DNA of 64,000 nt from a marine actinobacterium MedAcidi-G3 (GCA_000817105.1 JUEP01000007.1:1-64000); one strand, 5' to 3'; shown: positions 51,534-60,246, counted from the first letter of the stretch. Notes: generated by a model not told the origin, from the letters alone. Program-made: numbers and translations.

Positions 51534-52421
51534 ATGGAGTTGACCCCGAAGCTGCTGGAAACGCAGCATTTCCCGGAACGTTTTAGAGGTTATGACCCGG
51601 ATGCGGTCGACGATTTTCTCGAACGTGTTGCAGCTGGGTTGAGTGAGATGCAGTCCCGCTTAGATGAAGTGGCCGATCGTCTTATCGACGCTGAATCGAG
51701 AATGGCTGCTGGAGGGGTAATCGGCGATATCCAAGTTCACGATGGTCGACCCAACCCCGTTGACAGTATTAAGGAAGCGCTATCCACCGCACCTCAGGTT
51801 GTGCCAGATAAGTCACTTAGTCATGCAGATATGGCGTCTCATGAAGAACATGAAGAGGTTGAGGCAGCTTCGTCGAAAGAGGGGGCCAAAACTCCAGAAG
51901 TCGTTGCGGTTGGGTCTACTAAAATCGAAATTGAACGTATTGCTGAACTAATTGCTCTGGCCCAGCAAACAGCAGATGATGTCGTGGAAGATGCAGTTAC
52001 TGCGGCTCGTGAGCAGATCGGCGACTTGCTAGCAGATGTGCTTGTCGCTTCATCCTCAGACCTGGGCGCAGCTGAAGCTATTGCTCGGAAAGCTGACCTT
52101 GAGTCAGAGCTGTTGGAACTGGATGCTCGGATAAGCGCCCGACGTAATGATGCCGATCAACTAGCAGAGTTGATTGAGACGCGTCGACGAGCGCTAGGGG
52201 AAATAGCTAGGGACCTCAGTGGACGCCCAGACGGCCCTCCTGATCAACACCCTGCTGCCAGTTCCATTGAAGGGGTAGCAGTTATCCATGAATCCACTAG
52301 CACCTCGGGTGACCAGATGGTGGCGCAACGACCAGCTCGCGAAGTGAGCTCCGGTGACGACATTGAAGACCCTTTTTTCTCTGCGCTGCAACGCCGAGAG
52401 TCCTTAGAGGGCAATAGCTGA
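51534..52421 (+). CDS. divIVA: DivIVA/Wag31 cell pole and growth protein
   Basis: 295 residues. The N-terminal lipid-binding domain (ELTPKLLETQHFPERFRGYD) contains the conserved Phe and Arg of the family and is followed by a first coiled coil. A variable Pro/Ser/Glu-rich linker, a second coiled coil (about 130-225) and a charged tail follow. It marks negatively curved membrane and recruits wall synthesis enzymes at the pole. It converges on ileS with 4 bases between the stops. Confidence 0.94.
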   Translation: MELTPKLLETQHFPERFRGYDPDAVDDFLERVAAGLSEMQSRLDEVADRLIDAESRMAAGGVIGDIQVHDGRPNPVDSIKEALSTAPQVVPDKSLSHADMASHEEHEEVEAASSKEGAKTPEVVAVGSTKIEIERIAELIALAQQTADDVVEDAVTAAREQIGDLLADVLVASSSDLGAAEAIARKADLESELLELDARISARRNDADQLAELIETRRRALGEIARDLSGRPDGPPDQHPAASSIEGVAVIHESTSTSGDQMVAQRPAREVSSGDDIEDPFFSALQRRESLEGNS

Positions 52422-52425
52422 CTAG

Positions 52426-55400
52426 TTAAAGAGTAATGAGCTTGACCGCTGGTTGGGCGTCGCCAGGAAGCCATGAAATGCGGCGAGCGAGTACAGCAGA
52501 CATGATGACCTCCTCGTGGACTTTGACGCCTTCTAGGTCAGACGGAGACCACTTAATTTCAACTTCGATTCGATCAGTCACATCGAGGTCTGCCTCTTTG
52601 CGCGCCTGTTGAATTGTTCTGATTAGATCCCTGGCAGCTCCCTCAGCCTCTAGAGCTGGCGTGATCTCCATGTCGAGAACTACTACTGATTCGTTGGAGC
52701 GCAACGATGCAGTGTTGACTGGGTCGCTGGGTTCCAGGGCTATTTCGTATTCTTCTGGGCTTAGGATTTGCCCAGCAATCTCTATTTGTTCGCCGGGGAC
52801 AAGGCTCCATTTACCTAGCTTTGCTGCCGCGAAAACCTTCTGGACTTCACCCCCGAGGCGAGGGCCAAGAAGATTGCCATTAGGTCGTAGGCTCAAAGTT
52901 GCTAATTCGCCGATGTCCTCAGTAAGAATAACTTCGTGGACGTTGATTTCTTCGGCGAGGAGTTGCACTACGTCGGTCAACTTGGAGGCTTCCTTGCCGG
53001 CAATTGTTACCGATGAGAGCGGAAGTCGTACCCGGAGACCAGCATCTTCTCTGAGCCTGAGAGCCATAGATGCGGCCTCTCGTATCTGATCCATTCTCGA
53101 AACGAGTTCGGGGTCCTCGGGCAGTTCATTGAGGTCTGGCCAATTCTGGAGATGGACACTTTCACCTCCGGTTAAGCCTCCGTAAATTTCCTCCATAATC
53201 ATCGGCAAGAACGGTGCCGCTACTCGTGTGAAGGTCGTTAGAACTGTATAGAGGGTGTCGTACGCATCAGGGTCTCCCTCGCCTCCTCCTTCCGGTCCCC
53301 AAAAGCGATCACGAGATCTTCGGATATACCAGTTGTTTAAGGCATCGATAAAAGCTTGGATTTCGGATGCTGCTCCAGGAAGGTCGTAAGCATCAAGCGC
53401 CTTGGTCGTTTGTTCAACAAGAGAGCGGGTCTTAGCCAACAGGTAGCGATCTAGAAGATGTAAAGAGTTAGTTCGTATCTCCGCTTTGTGGCCATCAACA
53501 TTGGCGTAAAGAGTGAAAAAAGAGTACGCGTTCCATATAGGGATCAGTATTTGTCGCGTGACATCGTCAATGCCGGTGTCGGAGATACGGGTGTCTCCGC
53601 CCCTCGCGATGTTGGTTGACATGAGGTACCAACGGAGAGCGTCGGAGCCTTGTGAGTCAAAAATGTTTGTCGGTTCGGTGTAGTTCCGAAGCCTTTTAGA
53701 CAGTTTGTTTCCGTCCTCCGCTAATAGGATTCCATGACAGATGACGTTTTGGAAAGCGGGCCTGTCGAATAGCGCCCCTGCTAGCACGTGCAATGTGTAA
53801 AACCAGCCACGAGTCTGATTGATGTATTCGACAATGAAGTCAGCAGGGAAATGCTCTTCGAACCATTGCTTGTTCTCAAATGGGTAGTGGACTTGAGCGA
53901 AGGGCATTGACCCTGATTCGAACCAGCAGTCAAGAACTTCGGGCACTCTACGCATCGTACTTTTGCCCGTGGGGTCATCTGGATTGGGCCGGGTTAATTC
54001 ATCGATGAATGGGCGGTGGAGATCTGTAGGTCGAACGCCAAAGTCGGCCTCCAGCTCATCGAGGCTTCCATAAACGTCTGTGCGAGGGTAGTCAGGATCA
54101 TCACTGACCCAAATAGGTATAGGTGAGCCCCAAAAGCGGTTGCGACTGATCGACCAATCCCTGGCTCCTGCCAGCCATTGGCCGAATCGACCGTCTTTGA
54201 CGTGGGAAGGAACCCAATTAATTTGCTGGTTAATCTCCTCGAGTCGAGATCGAATTTTGGTCACCTCCACGTACCAAGAGGAAATCGCCTTGTAGATGAT
54301 TGGAGTATCCGTTCTCCAGCAATGGGGATAGTTGTGTTCGTAGGTCTCGTGCCTTAGAACTCTGTCTACTTCTTTCAAATGTTGAATGATCTTCGGATTT
54401 GCATCGAAAACGTTCTCATTTGCCCAAGGTTCGACTGCATGTGTGAAATTTCCTCGGTCATCTACCGGAACGACTTGTCCGATTTCGATCCCGTTGGCCT
54501 CGCAGGTGACTTGGTCGTCTTCACCGAATCCTGGGGCCATGTGGACGATCCCAGTGCCTTCGCTTGTGTCAACGAAATCAGCGGAAAGTACACGAAAGGC
54601 ATCGTCTCTTTCAGCAAAAAAATTAAATAAAGGTTTGTAATTTCGGCCAACCAGCGCAGATCCTGGCATTGTTGCGAGTACGACGTACTCACCAAGGTCC
54701 TCCGCGTATTTCTCAAGGCAGTTTGAACCTATGACCCATTGGGCCTCTGTTGTTTTAATCAGCGAATATTCTATTTCGGCGCCGACTGCTACAGCGAGAT
54801 TCGAAGGAAGAGTCCAAGGGGTGGTCGTCCAGGCTAGTAGTCGTATTGGTTCACCCAATTCGGCCTTATCGAGGCCTTCGCTTTCTAGCTCGAACCAAAC
54901 GGTGATCGCAGGATCTTGTCGCGGCCGAGTAGCGTCGTCCAGCCGAATTTCAAAGTTGGATAGAGGAGTTTCTGCGCCCCAAGAATAAGGCATAACGCGA
55001 AAAGCCTCGTAGATGAGATCTTGATCCCAAAGTTCTTTAAAAGCCCACATAACAGACTCCATGTAACTGAGGTCCATGGTTTTGTAGTCGTTTTCGAAGT
55101 CGACCCAGCGAGCTTGACGAGTGACCGTCTCTTGCCATTCAGAGGTGTATTTGAGTACAGACTCTCTGCAGCTCGCGTTAAAGCTTTCAATTCCGTGTTC
55201 TGTGATTGCGACACGGCCACTGACACCAAGCTCTTGCTCTGTTTCCATTTCTGCTGGCAGTCCGTGGCAATCCCAACCGAATCTTCTTTCAACGCGCTTA
55301 CCAAGCATCGTTTGATATCGGGGGACTACGTCTTTTACGTATCCAGTCAAAAGATGCCCGTGGTGGGGCAGCCCGTTGGCAAATGGCGGACCGTCGTAAA

Positions 55401-55548
55401 AGACGTACTCGTTATCTTCGGCTCGGGCATCAATGGAGTCTTCGAAGGTGTTGTTTTTAGCCCAACGGTCTAGAACGGAGCGTTCAATAGCCGGAAAATC
55501 AGCCCTGTTCGGGACGCGAGGATAAGGAGTGTCGTCTGAAGTGCTCAT
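52426..55548 (-). CDS. ileS: Isoleucyl-tRNA synthetase, type 2
   Basis: 1040 residues, the size of the eukaryote-like type 2 enzyme. The HIGH-equivalent is in GLPHHGHLLTG and the KMSKS-equivalent is KLSKRLRNY; an editing domain and C-terminal extension are present. Type 2 enzymes are known to be intrinsically tolerant of mupirocin; this is family knowledge only. The gene is divergent from the DksA-like gene with a 152-base gap. I found no T-box leader in it. Confidence 0.96.
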   Translation of the reverse strand: MSTSDDTPYPRVPNRADFPAIERSVLDRWAKNNTFEDSIDARAEDNEYVFYDGPPFANGLPHHGHLLTGYVKDVVPRYQTMLGKRVERRFGWDCHGLPAEMETEQELGVSGRVAITEHGIESFNASCRESVLKYTSEWQETVTRQARWVDFENDYKTMDLSYMESVMWAFKELWDQDLIYEAFRVMPYSWGAETPLSNFEIRLDDATRPRQDPAITVWFELESEGLDKAELGEPIRLLAWTTTPWTLPSNLAVAVGAEIEYSLIKTTEAQWVIGSNCLEKYAEDLGEYVVLATMPGSALVGRNYKPLFNFFAERDDAFRVLSADFVDTSEGTGIVHMAPGFGEDDQVTCEANGIEIGQVVPVDDRGNFTHAVEPWANENVFDANPKIIQHLKEVDRVLRHETYEHNYPHCWRTDTPIIYKAISSWYVEVTKIRSRLEEINQQINWVPSHVKDGRFGQWLAGARDWSISRNRFWGSPIPIWVSDDPDYPRTDVYGSLDELEADFGVRPTDLHRPFIDELTRPNPDDPTGKSTMRRVPEVLDCWFESGSMPFAQVHYPFENKQWFEEHFPADFIVEYINQTRGWFYTLHVLAGALFDRPAFQNVICHGILLAEDGNKLSKRLRNYTEPTNIFDSQGSDALRWYLMSTNIARGGDTRISDTGIDDVTRQILIPIWNAYSFFTLYANVDGHKAEIRTNSLHLLDRYLLAKTRSLVEQTTKALDAYDLPGAASEIQAFIDALNNWYIRRSRDRFWGPEGGGEGDPDAYDTLYTVLTTFTRVAAPFLPMIMEEIYGGLTGGESVHLQNWPDLNELPEDPELVSRMDQIREAASMALRLREDAGLRVRLPLSSVTIAGKEASKLTDVVQLLAEEINVHEVILTEDIGELATLSLRPNGNLLGPRLGGEVQKVFAAAKLGKWSLVPGEQIEIAGQILSPEEYEIALEPSDPVNTASLRSNESVVVLDMEITPALEAEGAARDLIRTIQQARKEADLDVTDRIEVEIKWSPSDLEGVKVHEEVIMSAVLARRISWLPGDAQPAVKLITL

Positions 55549-55655
55549 TGTCGTTCCAAGTAAGGCATGCCTCCATTCAAGTTACCGGCTGGAACTTGTT
55601 TGCCTATTATTTAAACGTTCTTGAGATAGTCCGCGGCTCGGGGTCGCTTCGGGGA

Positions 55656-55661
55656 TATGAT
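55656..55661 (+). promoter_or_regulatory. Possible -10 element of the dksA-lspA-rluD unit
   Basis: TATGAT lies 39 bases before the ATG at 55701, a normal distance for a leader with the ribosome site CAGGTGAG. A clear -35 is not seen at the usual spacing. The element is in the divergent ileS/dksA gap. Confidence 0.4.
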
Positions 55662-55700
55662 GCGACACCTTTTCGAACCCGAGTATTCCGCAGGTGAGTT

Positions 55701-56285
55701 ATGGCGAAAAAGAAGCCAGATGTGAAGAAGAAGGCAGCGGCTAAGAAGAATGCCCCTGTGAAGAAGAAGGCAGCGGCTAAGAAGAATGCCCCTGTGAAGA
55801 AGAAGGCAGCGGCTAAGAAGAGTGCCCCTGTGAAGAAGAAGGCAGCGGCTAAGAAGAGTGCCCCTGTGAAGAAGAAGGCAGCGGCCAAAAAGAAGATTTC
55901 GGCCAAGGCGCGTTTCAACGCAGCCTGGTTGAAGAAACAGCGTGAGGCTCTCTTGGCCGAACGCGAGAGCTATACGCGCCATGCTGAGTTTCTTGAGGCT
56001 GAAGCCGACCAATTGGCCAGAGATCGAGAGCCTGGCGATGTGCAATTTGATGAAGAATCTGGAGAAGGTGACTCGATCGCTGTTGAACGAGACAGAGACT
56101 TACAGCTTTCTGCTCAAGCACGTGCCGCAATCCAAGAAATTGATGAGGCTCTCGAACGAATCAAGAAAGACACTTACGGAATAAGTGTTGTTTCCGGACT
56201 TCCGATACCGAAAGAACGGCTTGAGGCGATTCCACATGCGGACAAGCGCGTTGAGGAGAAAGCCACCGGCATGTCGTGGCGTTGA
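55701..56285 (+). CDS. TraR/DksA-like protein with Lys/Ala repeat tail and no zinc cysteines
   Basis: 194 residues. Residues 9-65 are a run of 12-residue repeats (KKKAAAKKNAPV type), like histone H1 tails. The rest follows the DksA pattern: coiled coil (about 75-150), then YGISVVSGLPIPKERLEAIPHA. The zinc finger that normally reads Y-G-x-C-x-x-C-G has Ser at both Cys positions, and the second Cys pair is also missing (ADKRVEEK). It may bind nucleic acid through its tail and RNA polymerase through its coiled coil. Streptomyces has a DksA-like gene between ileS and lspA (from memory), as here. Confidence 0.85.
   Translation: MAKKKPDVKKKAAAKKNAPVKKKAAAKKNAPVKKKAAAKKSAPVKKKAAAKKSAPVKKKAAAKKKISAKARFNAAWLKKQREALLAERESYTRHAEFLEAEADQLARDREPGDVQFDEESGEGDSIAVERDRDLQLSAQARAAIQEIDEALERIKKDTYGISVVSGLPIPKERLEAIPHADKRVEEKATGMSWR
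55725..55895 (+). repeat. 36-bp coding tandem repeat in the DksA-like gene
   Basis: Four full 36-base units and a 27-base partial encode KKKAAAKK(N/S)APV. Units 1-2 and 3-4 form pairs (Asn in the first, Ser in the second), which suggests recent duplication. The near-perfect DNA identity would allow unit gain or loss. Confidence 0.9.
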
Positions 56286-56289
56286 CCTT

Positions 56290-56778
56290 GTGGCTACGTC
56301 TCAAAAAGCACCCAAGTCTCTATGGATAGTCTTAACAACCGTATTTGTTTTAGCTGTTGACCAGTGGAGCAAGTACTGGGCGGTTGAAGCTTTAAGCGAT
56401 CAGACAATTGGCGTTATCTGGAAACTCCGCTTCCATTTAACAGGTAACACTGGTTTCGCTTTCAGTACGGGTCAAGGCTTGGGCCCCATCCTCGGAGTTG
56501 TTGCATCAGCCATTGTTGTGGTCCTTTGGCGGATGAGGAGCAGGTTTTCTGGGACAGTGTCTACTGTTGCTCTCGGTTTGGTACTTGGTGGCGCGTGCGG
56601 GAACCTCATCGACCGCGCGGTGCGTAAACCGGGGTGGGGTCGCGGCGCAGTTGTCGACTTCATCGATCTCCAATTTTGGCCTGTTTTTAACGTGGCGGAT
56701 ATGGCAATCGTAATTGGCGTCTTACTCTTATCAGTAATGATGTGGCTAGAGCAGCGTGGAGCAAAGTCTGGTGCGTGA
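56290..56778 (+). CDS. lspA: Lipoprotein signal peptidase
   Basis: 162 residues from GTG 56290; the frame runs open back to 56185. Four membrane segments. Catalytic Asp residues are in GGACGNLIDRA and FNVADMAI, and DQWSKYW and GNTGFAFS are conserved blocks. It removes signal peptides from prolipoproteins, for example the thiamine-binding and GerMN lipoproteins in this window. It starts 4 bases after the dksA stop and overlaps the RluD gene. Confidence 0.95.
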   Translation: MATSQKAPKSLWIVLTTVFVLAVDQWSKYWAVEALSDQTIGVIWKLRFHLTGNTGFAFSTGQGLGPILGVVASAIVVVLWRMRSRFSGTVSTVALGLVLGGACGNLIDRAVRKPGWGRGAVVDFIDLQFWPVFNVADMAIVIGVLLLSVMMWLEQRGAKSGA

Positions 56779-57718
56779 CGAAATCCCCAACGCGCTTGAC
56801 GGCGAACGCGTAGATCGCGTTGCTGCGTTGATGACTGGGCTGAGTCGAAGCGCCATAACAAAGTTGATCTCTCAAGGCGATGTAAGTCGTAATGGTCAAA
56901 AAGTAGAAAGTGGTTCAGATCGTGTAACGCTTGGAGATCAGATCGAAGTGGATGTGCCTCTCGAAAAGGAACTCCCATCGGAACTCGTTGCAGATACTGA
57001 AGTCCAGTTCGAAGTAGTGCATGAAGACGAATCGTTGGTTGTAATCAATAAGCCCATTGGTTTGGTAGTTCATCCAGGCGCTGGACGCAGCGGTTCTACT
57101 TTGGCCCATGGGCTACTGGCCCGATACCCAGAAGTCGTTCAAGTTGGTGAGCCCGATCGACCTGGAATCGTGCATCGATTAGATCGCGATACGAGTGGGC
57201 TCTTGATTTGCGCTCGAACGAACGAGGCGCTCAGTCAACTGAGTCAGGACCTCGCAGATCGCCTTATCCATCGCAGTTATTTAACGATTGCTTCTGGTTG
57301 TCCGGAAGCCCCCAAGGGAACTATCGACGCCCCTATTGGTCGCAGTCGACGCGCACGAACAAAAATGACGGTTACAGAAGATGGGCGAGAAGCACGAACC
57401 CACTATGAAGTCTTAGAAACCTGGACATACCCAAAGCAGGCTTCACTTTTGAAATGCACTTTGGACACCGGTCGCACTCATCAAATTCGAGTCCATTTGC
57501 GGGCGATCGGTTGTCCTGTCTTGGGTGACGCGGTCTATGGAAAGAGGGACCCTTTCGGAATTGGGCGACCGCTACTTCATTCTGCTGAAATCTCTTTTGT
57601 TCATCCTGTCACTGAGGAAGAAATGAATTTTGTATGTAAACCCCCCGCTGACTTTGATAGAGCGCTGTCTGGATTTCGAGTGCAAAATCTTGACGATGCT
57701 TCTGCTGATCCCGGCTAG
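56771..57718 (+). CDS. RluD-family 23S rRNA pseudouridine synthase
   Basis: 315 residues from GTG 56771, which overlaps the lspA stop; GTG 56756 is also possible. An S4 domain (about 8-65) is followed by the synthase domain with the catalytic Asp in HRLDRDTSGLL, and by TGRTHQIRVHLRAIGCPVLGD. It makes pseudouridine in large-subunit rRNA; the precise site is not certain. Pairing with lspA is the usual actinobacterial order. Confidence 0.94.
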   Translation: MRDEIPNALDGERVDRVAALMTGLSRSAITKLISQGDVSRNGQKVESGSDRVTLGDQIEVDVPLEKELPSELVADTEVQFEVVHEDESLVVINKPIGLVVHPGAGRSGSTLAHGLLARYPEVVQVGEPDRPGIVHRLDRDTSGLLICARTNEALSQLSQDLADRLIHRSYLTIASGCPEAPKGTIDAPIGRSRRARTKMTVTEDGREARTHYEVLETWTYPKQASLLKCTLDTGRTHQIRVHLRAIGCPVLGDAVYGKRDPFGIGRPLLHSAEISFVHPVTEEEMNFVCKPPADFDRALSGFRVQNLDDASADPG

Positions 57719-57789
57719 ATCGGTAACTCATAATCAGGCTTGAGTGGGACTTAATTATTTTTCGTTTATCTCTGTGTTTGAGGATGTTT

Positions 57790-57803
57790 ATGCGTTGACG
57801 CAT
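57790..57803. other. Inverted repeat upstream of the phosphatase-fold gene
   Basis: ATGCGT, two bases, ACGCAT forms a perfect 6-bp inverted repeat 13 bases before GTG 57817. It is placed where an operator would block transcription, but no regulator is indicated. The 98-base gap holds no other feature. Confidence 0.3.
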
Positions 57804-57816
57804 CTATTGTGCGTTT

Positions 57817-58911
57817 GTGGTTGTTGCTGAGAAGAGGGTCCTACCATCTAGTGGAGATACTTCTGTCTCTTCTATTGTCCCAGCAGTCCTCACAAGACAA
57901 TCAAACTCTTTGGTGTCCGAAGAAATGTTAGCGGCCGATGCCGTAGTCCTCTTTGTGGTCGATGGGATGGGGTGGCACCAAATTGACAGATACCGGGACC
58001 AACTTCCCTGTCTTGGTGAAGCTTTGGGAGCGCCCATAACTACAGTTGCTCCAAGCACGACGGCGACAGCACTAACGTCTATTTGCACTGGAGTTTTACC
58101 CGGGGAACACGGTGTCATCGGGTACAAGGTGGATACCCCCAGCGGTCTGCTCAATTGTTTGCGTTGGACTAGCGGCTCAAAGCTGATGATGAGGGATGTT
58201 CCTCCAATTGACTTCCAACCGGTTGAGCCCTTCTTGGGCGCCTCGCCTCCGGTTGTGACCCGTGCAGAGTTCCAAAAGAGTGGTTTCACCCAAGCACATC
58301 TGAGAAACGGCCGATTTTGCGGTTGGTGGTCGCCAGCGACGCTAGTGACTGAAATAGATGAGCAGTTGAGGGCTGGCGCACCATTTGTTTACGCTTATTA
58401 CGACGCTCTCGACAAGGTTGCCCATGTTCACGGCTTAGGGCGCCATTATTTGGATGAACTGAAATTTGTGGATGCCCTCGTGGAGCGGATAGTTGCGGAA
58501 GTCCCAGAAGACGTGACGTTGCTTGTTACGGCCGACCACGGAATGGTCGAGGTTGGAGACAAAATATTCGATATTCATGACGAGCTCGTTAAGCGGACAT
58601 CTCGAACATCAGGAGAGGCACGGTTCCTGTGGCTCCATGCCAAAGACGACGACCACAGTGGTCTCCTAAGAGCAGCTGAGGTTCATTCTGATGTGGCGTG
58701 GGTTGCGGGTATAGATCAAGTTTTAGATGAGTGCTGGTTCGGCCCTTACGTGACCCCAGAAGCACGGATGAGGATGGGTGAGGTCGCTATCGTTGCGCGT
58801 GAACCTGTGGCGCTGATGGATCCGCGGCAACCTGATGCCCCGAACCTAGTAGCTCGACACGGTTCGATGACTGAAGAAGAGATGCATGTTCCCTTTCTTG
58901 CCTTCTCGTAA
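57817..58911 (+). CDS. Alkaline phosphatase superfamily phosphodiesterase/pyrophosphatase-like protein
   Basis: 364 residues. The metal site motifs are VVDGMG, the nucleophile Thr in APSTTATALTS, YYDALDKVAHVHG and TADHGM near residue 240. This matches the nucleotide pyrophosphatase/phosphodiesterase branch. The protein has no signal peptide or membrane segment, so a cytoplasmic location is likely. Substrate is unknown. GTG 57817 is the first start after the palindrome. Confidence 0.88.
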   Translation: MVVAEKRVLPSSGDTSVSSIVPAVLTRQSNSLVSEEMLAADAVVLFVVDGMGWHQIDRYRDQLPCLGEALGAPITTVAPSTTATALTSICTGVLPGEHGVIGYKVDTPSGLLNCLRWTSGSKLMMRDVPPIDFQPVEPFLGASPPVVTRAEFQKSGFTQAHLRNGRFCGWWSPATLVTEIDEQLRAGAPFVYAYYDALDKVAHVHGLGRHYLDELKFVDALVERIVAEVPEDVTLLVTADHGMVEVGDKIFDIHDELVKRTSRTSGEARFLWLHAKDDDHSGLLRAAEVHSDVAWVAGIDQVLDECWFGPYVTPEARMRMGEVAIVAREPVALMDPRQPDAPNLVARHGSMTEEEMHVPFLAFS

Positions 58912-58942
58912 TAATTTTAGTTCGTTCAGCTACCTGCGCCGG

Positions 58943-58948
58943 TAGAAT
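58943..58948 (+). promoter_or_regulatory. Predicted -10 element, leaderless bpa transcript
   Basis: TAGAAT ends 6 bases before the A of the bpa ATG, so transcription should begin on the start codon. No ribosome site lies between. Leaderless mRNAs of this design are frequent in actinobacteria. Confidence 0.55.
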
Positions 58949-58954
58949 TCTCGC

Positions 58955-59485
58955 ATGGTTGAGCAGCAATTCGACTCTTCTGGCGGCCCGTCAGAATCGA
59001 CTCCTGAAAACGTCGAGTTAATTGAACTCGAAGGCGCTATCAACGGAGACGGCGAACCTCCTGCGATTTCAGAGCCGGGCAAGGTCATGCGGATCGGCTC
59101 GATGATCAGAACGTTGTTAGAAGAAGTTCGTGAAGCCCACCTTGACGAGGCTAGTCGCGATCGGATGAGAGAGATTTATGAACAGTCAGTCGAAGAATTG
59201 TCTGAGGCACTGGCTCCTGAACTTAGAGACGAGCTAGCACGACTCGCACTACCATTTAGCTCTGACTCGCCATCGGAGGGAGAATTGCGAGTTGCTCAAG
59301 CGCAATTAGTAGGTTGGCTTGAAGGGTTGTTTCACGGGATTCAGGCTGCAGTTGCAGCTCAGCAAATGATGGCGCAACGCCAACTGATGGAAATGCGCCA
59401 GGGTGCTCTTCCACCTGGATTGAGCGCCCCTGAGGGAGCTGAAACCAAGCAGTCCGAAGGTCATCCGGGAGGCGTTTATCTATGA
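58955..59485 (+). CDS. bpa: Bacterial proteasome activator Bpa/PafE
   Basis: 176 residues. The core resembles mycobacterial Bpa (Rv3780 family): KVMRIGSMIRTLLEEVREA, DEASRDRMREIYE, and AQAQLVGWLEGLFHGIQAA. The C-terminus ends GGVYL, the HbYX-type motif (hydrophobic, Tyr, any) that docks in the 20S alpha ring and opens the gate without ATP. It implies a proteasome elsewhere in the genome. The disordered acidic N-terminus is typical. A 26-codon ORF overlaps its stop. Confidence 0.95.
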   Translation: MVEQQFDSSGGPSESTPENVELIELEGAINGDGEPPAISEPGKVMRIGSMIRTLLEEVREAHLDEASRDRMREIYEQSVEELSEALAPELRDELARLALPFSSDSPSEGELRVAQAQLVGWLEGLFHGIQAAVAAQQMMAQRQLMEMRQGALPPGLSAPEGAETKQSEGHPGGVYL

Positions 59486-59565
59486 TGGCTAAAGGTATTT
59501 CGCTTAATTCTGATTTATCGGCTGAAATCTTAAGCCGACGTGCACTTGTGGAGGAAACTTCCTGA
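59485..59565 (+). CDS. Small ORF of 26 codons coupled to bpa and the next gene
   Basis: The ATG at 59485 shares its A with the bpa stop (TGATG), and its stop shares the A with the following ATG (TGATG at 59563-59567). The peptide begins MAKGISLNSD and ends ALVEETS; it is soluble and helical in the middle (SAEILSRRAL). The whole gap between the two genes is used up, which is unlikely by chance. GGAGG for the next gene lies inside it. It may be a real micro-protein or a coupling leader. Confidence 0.5.
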   Translation: MAKGISLNSDLSAEILSRRALVEETS

Positions 59566-60230
59566 TGGCTTTGACGGTCGAAACTAAAGATTGCACTGCC
59601 CTAAGCGATGCCGAAATCGAAGAGATGGCGGACCTCATCGAGGATGAGCCGATGGTTTTCGATGTTGGTGAACTATCCAAGCAAAGAGATGCGTGGGTGC
59701 TTGTGACGCAGGTTCGAGATGGAAATAACTTATCTGCCTACGGTTTCTGCACCCTCGAGCGTGTGGGTGGTGATCCAACGGTATTGATAGGTCTCGCAGC
59801 GGTTAAAAGAACTAGTCGCAGAGAGAGTGCTCTAAAGGCAATGATTACCGACCAGATGCGACGTGCTGTGCTGGCATTTCCTGATGAGGATGTCCTTGTC
59901 GCGACACAAATGGCGGACCCGGCTGCATTTGATGCTTACAAACCACTCAGCCACGTTGTTCCCCGACCTGGCTATGAGGCCAACGGTGAGGATCGCGCTT
60001 GGGGTCGAAGACTAGCTAAGCGCTTTGACGTAAGGGGAGAGTACAAAGCCAAAGAATTCCGGGTTTATGGCGAAGGTCGACCGTCGCTAGTTCTAAACCA
60101 CAACTCGTCGAAGCCTGAAAGCATTAAACCAGAAGTTTCGGCCCTTTTCGATGGGTATGACGTCTTGAAAGGCGATGCATTGGTGACCTTTGGATGGGCC
60201 ACCCGCGAGAAGCTCGCGAAATTGCTCTAA
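59565..60230 (+). CDS. Uncharacterised protein, weakly GNAT-like
   Basis: 221 residues. The N-terminal half alternates strands and a helix (WVLVTQVRD, then GFCTLERVGGD, then AAVKRTSRRESALKAMI) in an order that resembles a GNAT acetyltransferase, but the acetyl-CoA loop Q/R-x-x-G-x-G/A is absent. The C-terminal half is basic (AKRFDVRGEYKAKEFRVYGE). I do not recognise the family. GGAGG lies 10 bases upstream of ATG 59565. The nitroreductase gene follows closely. Confidence 0.7.
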   Translation: MALTVETKDCTALSDAEIEEMADLIEDEPMVFDVGELSKQRDAWVLVTQVRDGNNLSAYGFCTLERVGGDPTVLIGLAAVKRTSRRESALKAMITDQMRRAVLAFPDEDVLVATQMADPAAFDAYKPLSHVVPRPGYEANGEDRAWGRRLAKRFDVRGEYKAKEFRVYGEGRPSLVLNHNSSKPESIKPEVSALFDGYDVLKGDALVTFGWATREKLAKLL

Positions 60231-60246
60231 GTCCTCGGCAGCCCTA

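Noticed and set aside
55549..55700. T-box riboswitch for ileS
   Set aside because: No antiterminator-like conserved TGG element or specifier stem was seen, and the gap is short.
55725..55895. Possible CRISPR-like array
   Set aside because: The repeats are continuous without spacers and encode an in-frame Lys/Ala tail.
55607..56045. Minus-strand ORFs with repeated hydrophobic or Leu-rich segments
   Set aside because: They are the complement of the Lys/Ala repeat in the DksA-like gene and have no start signal.
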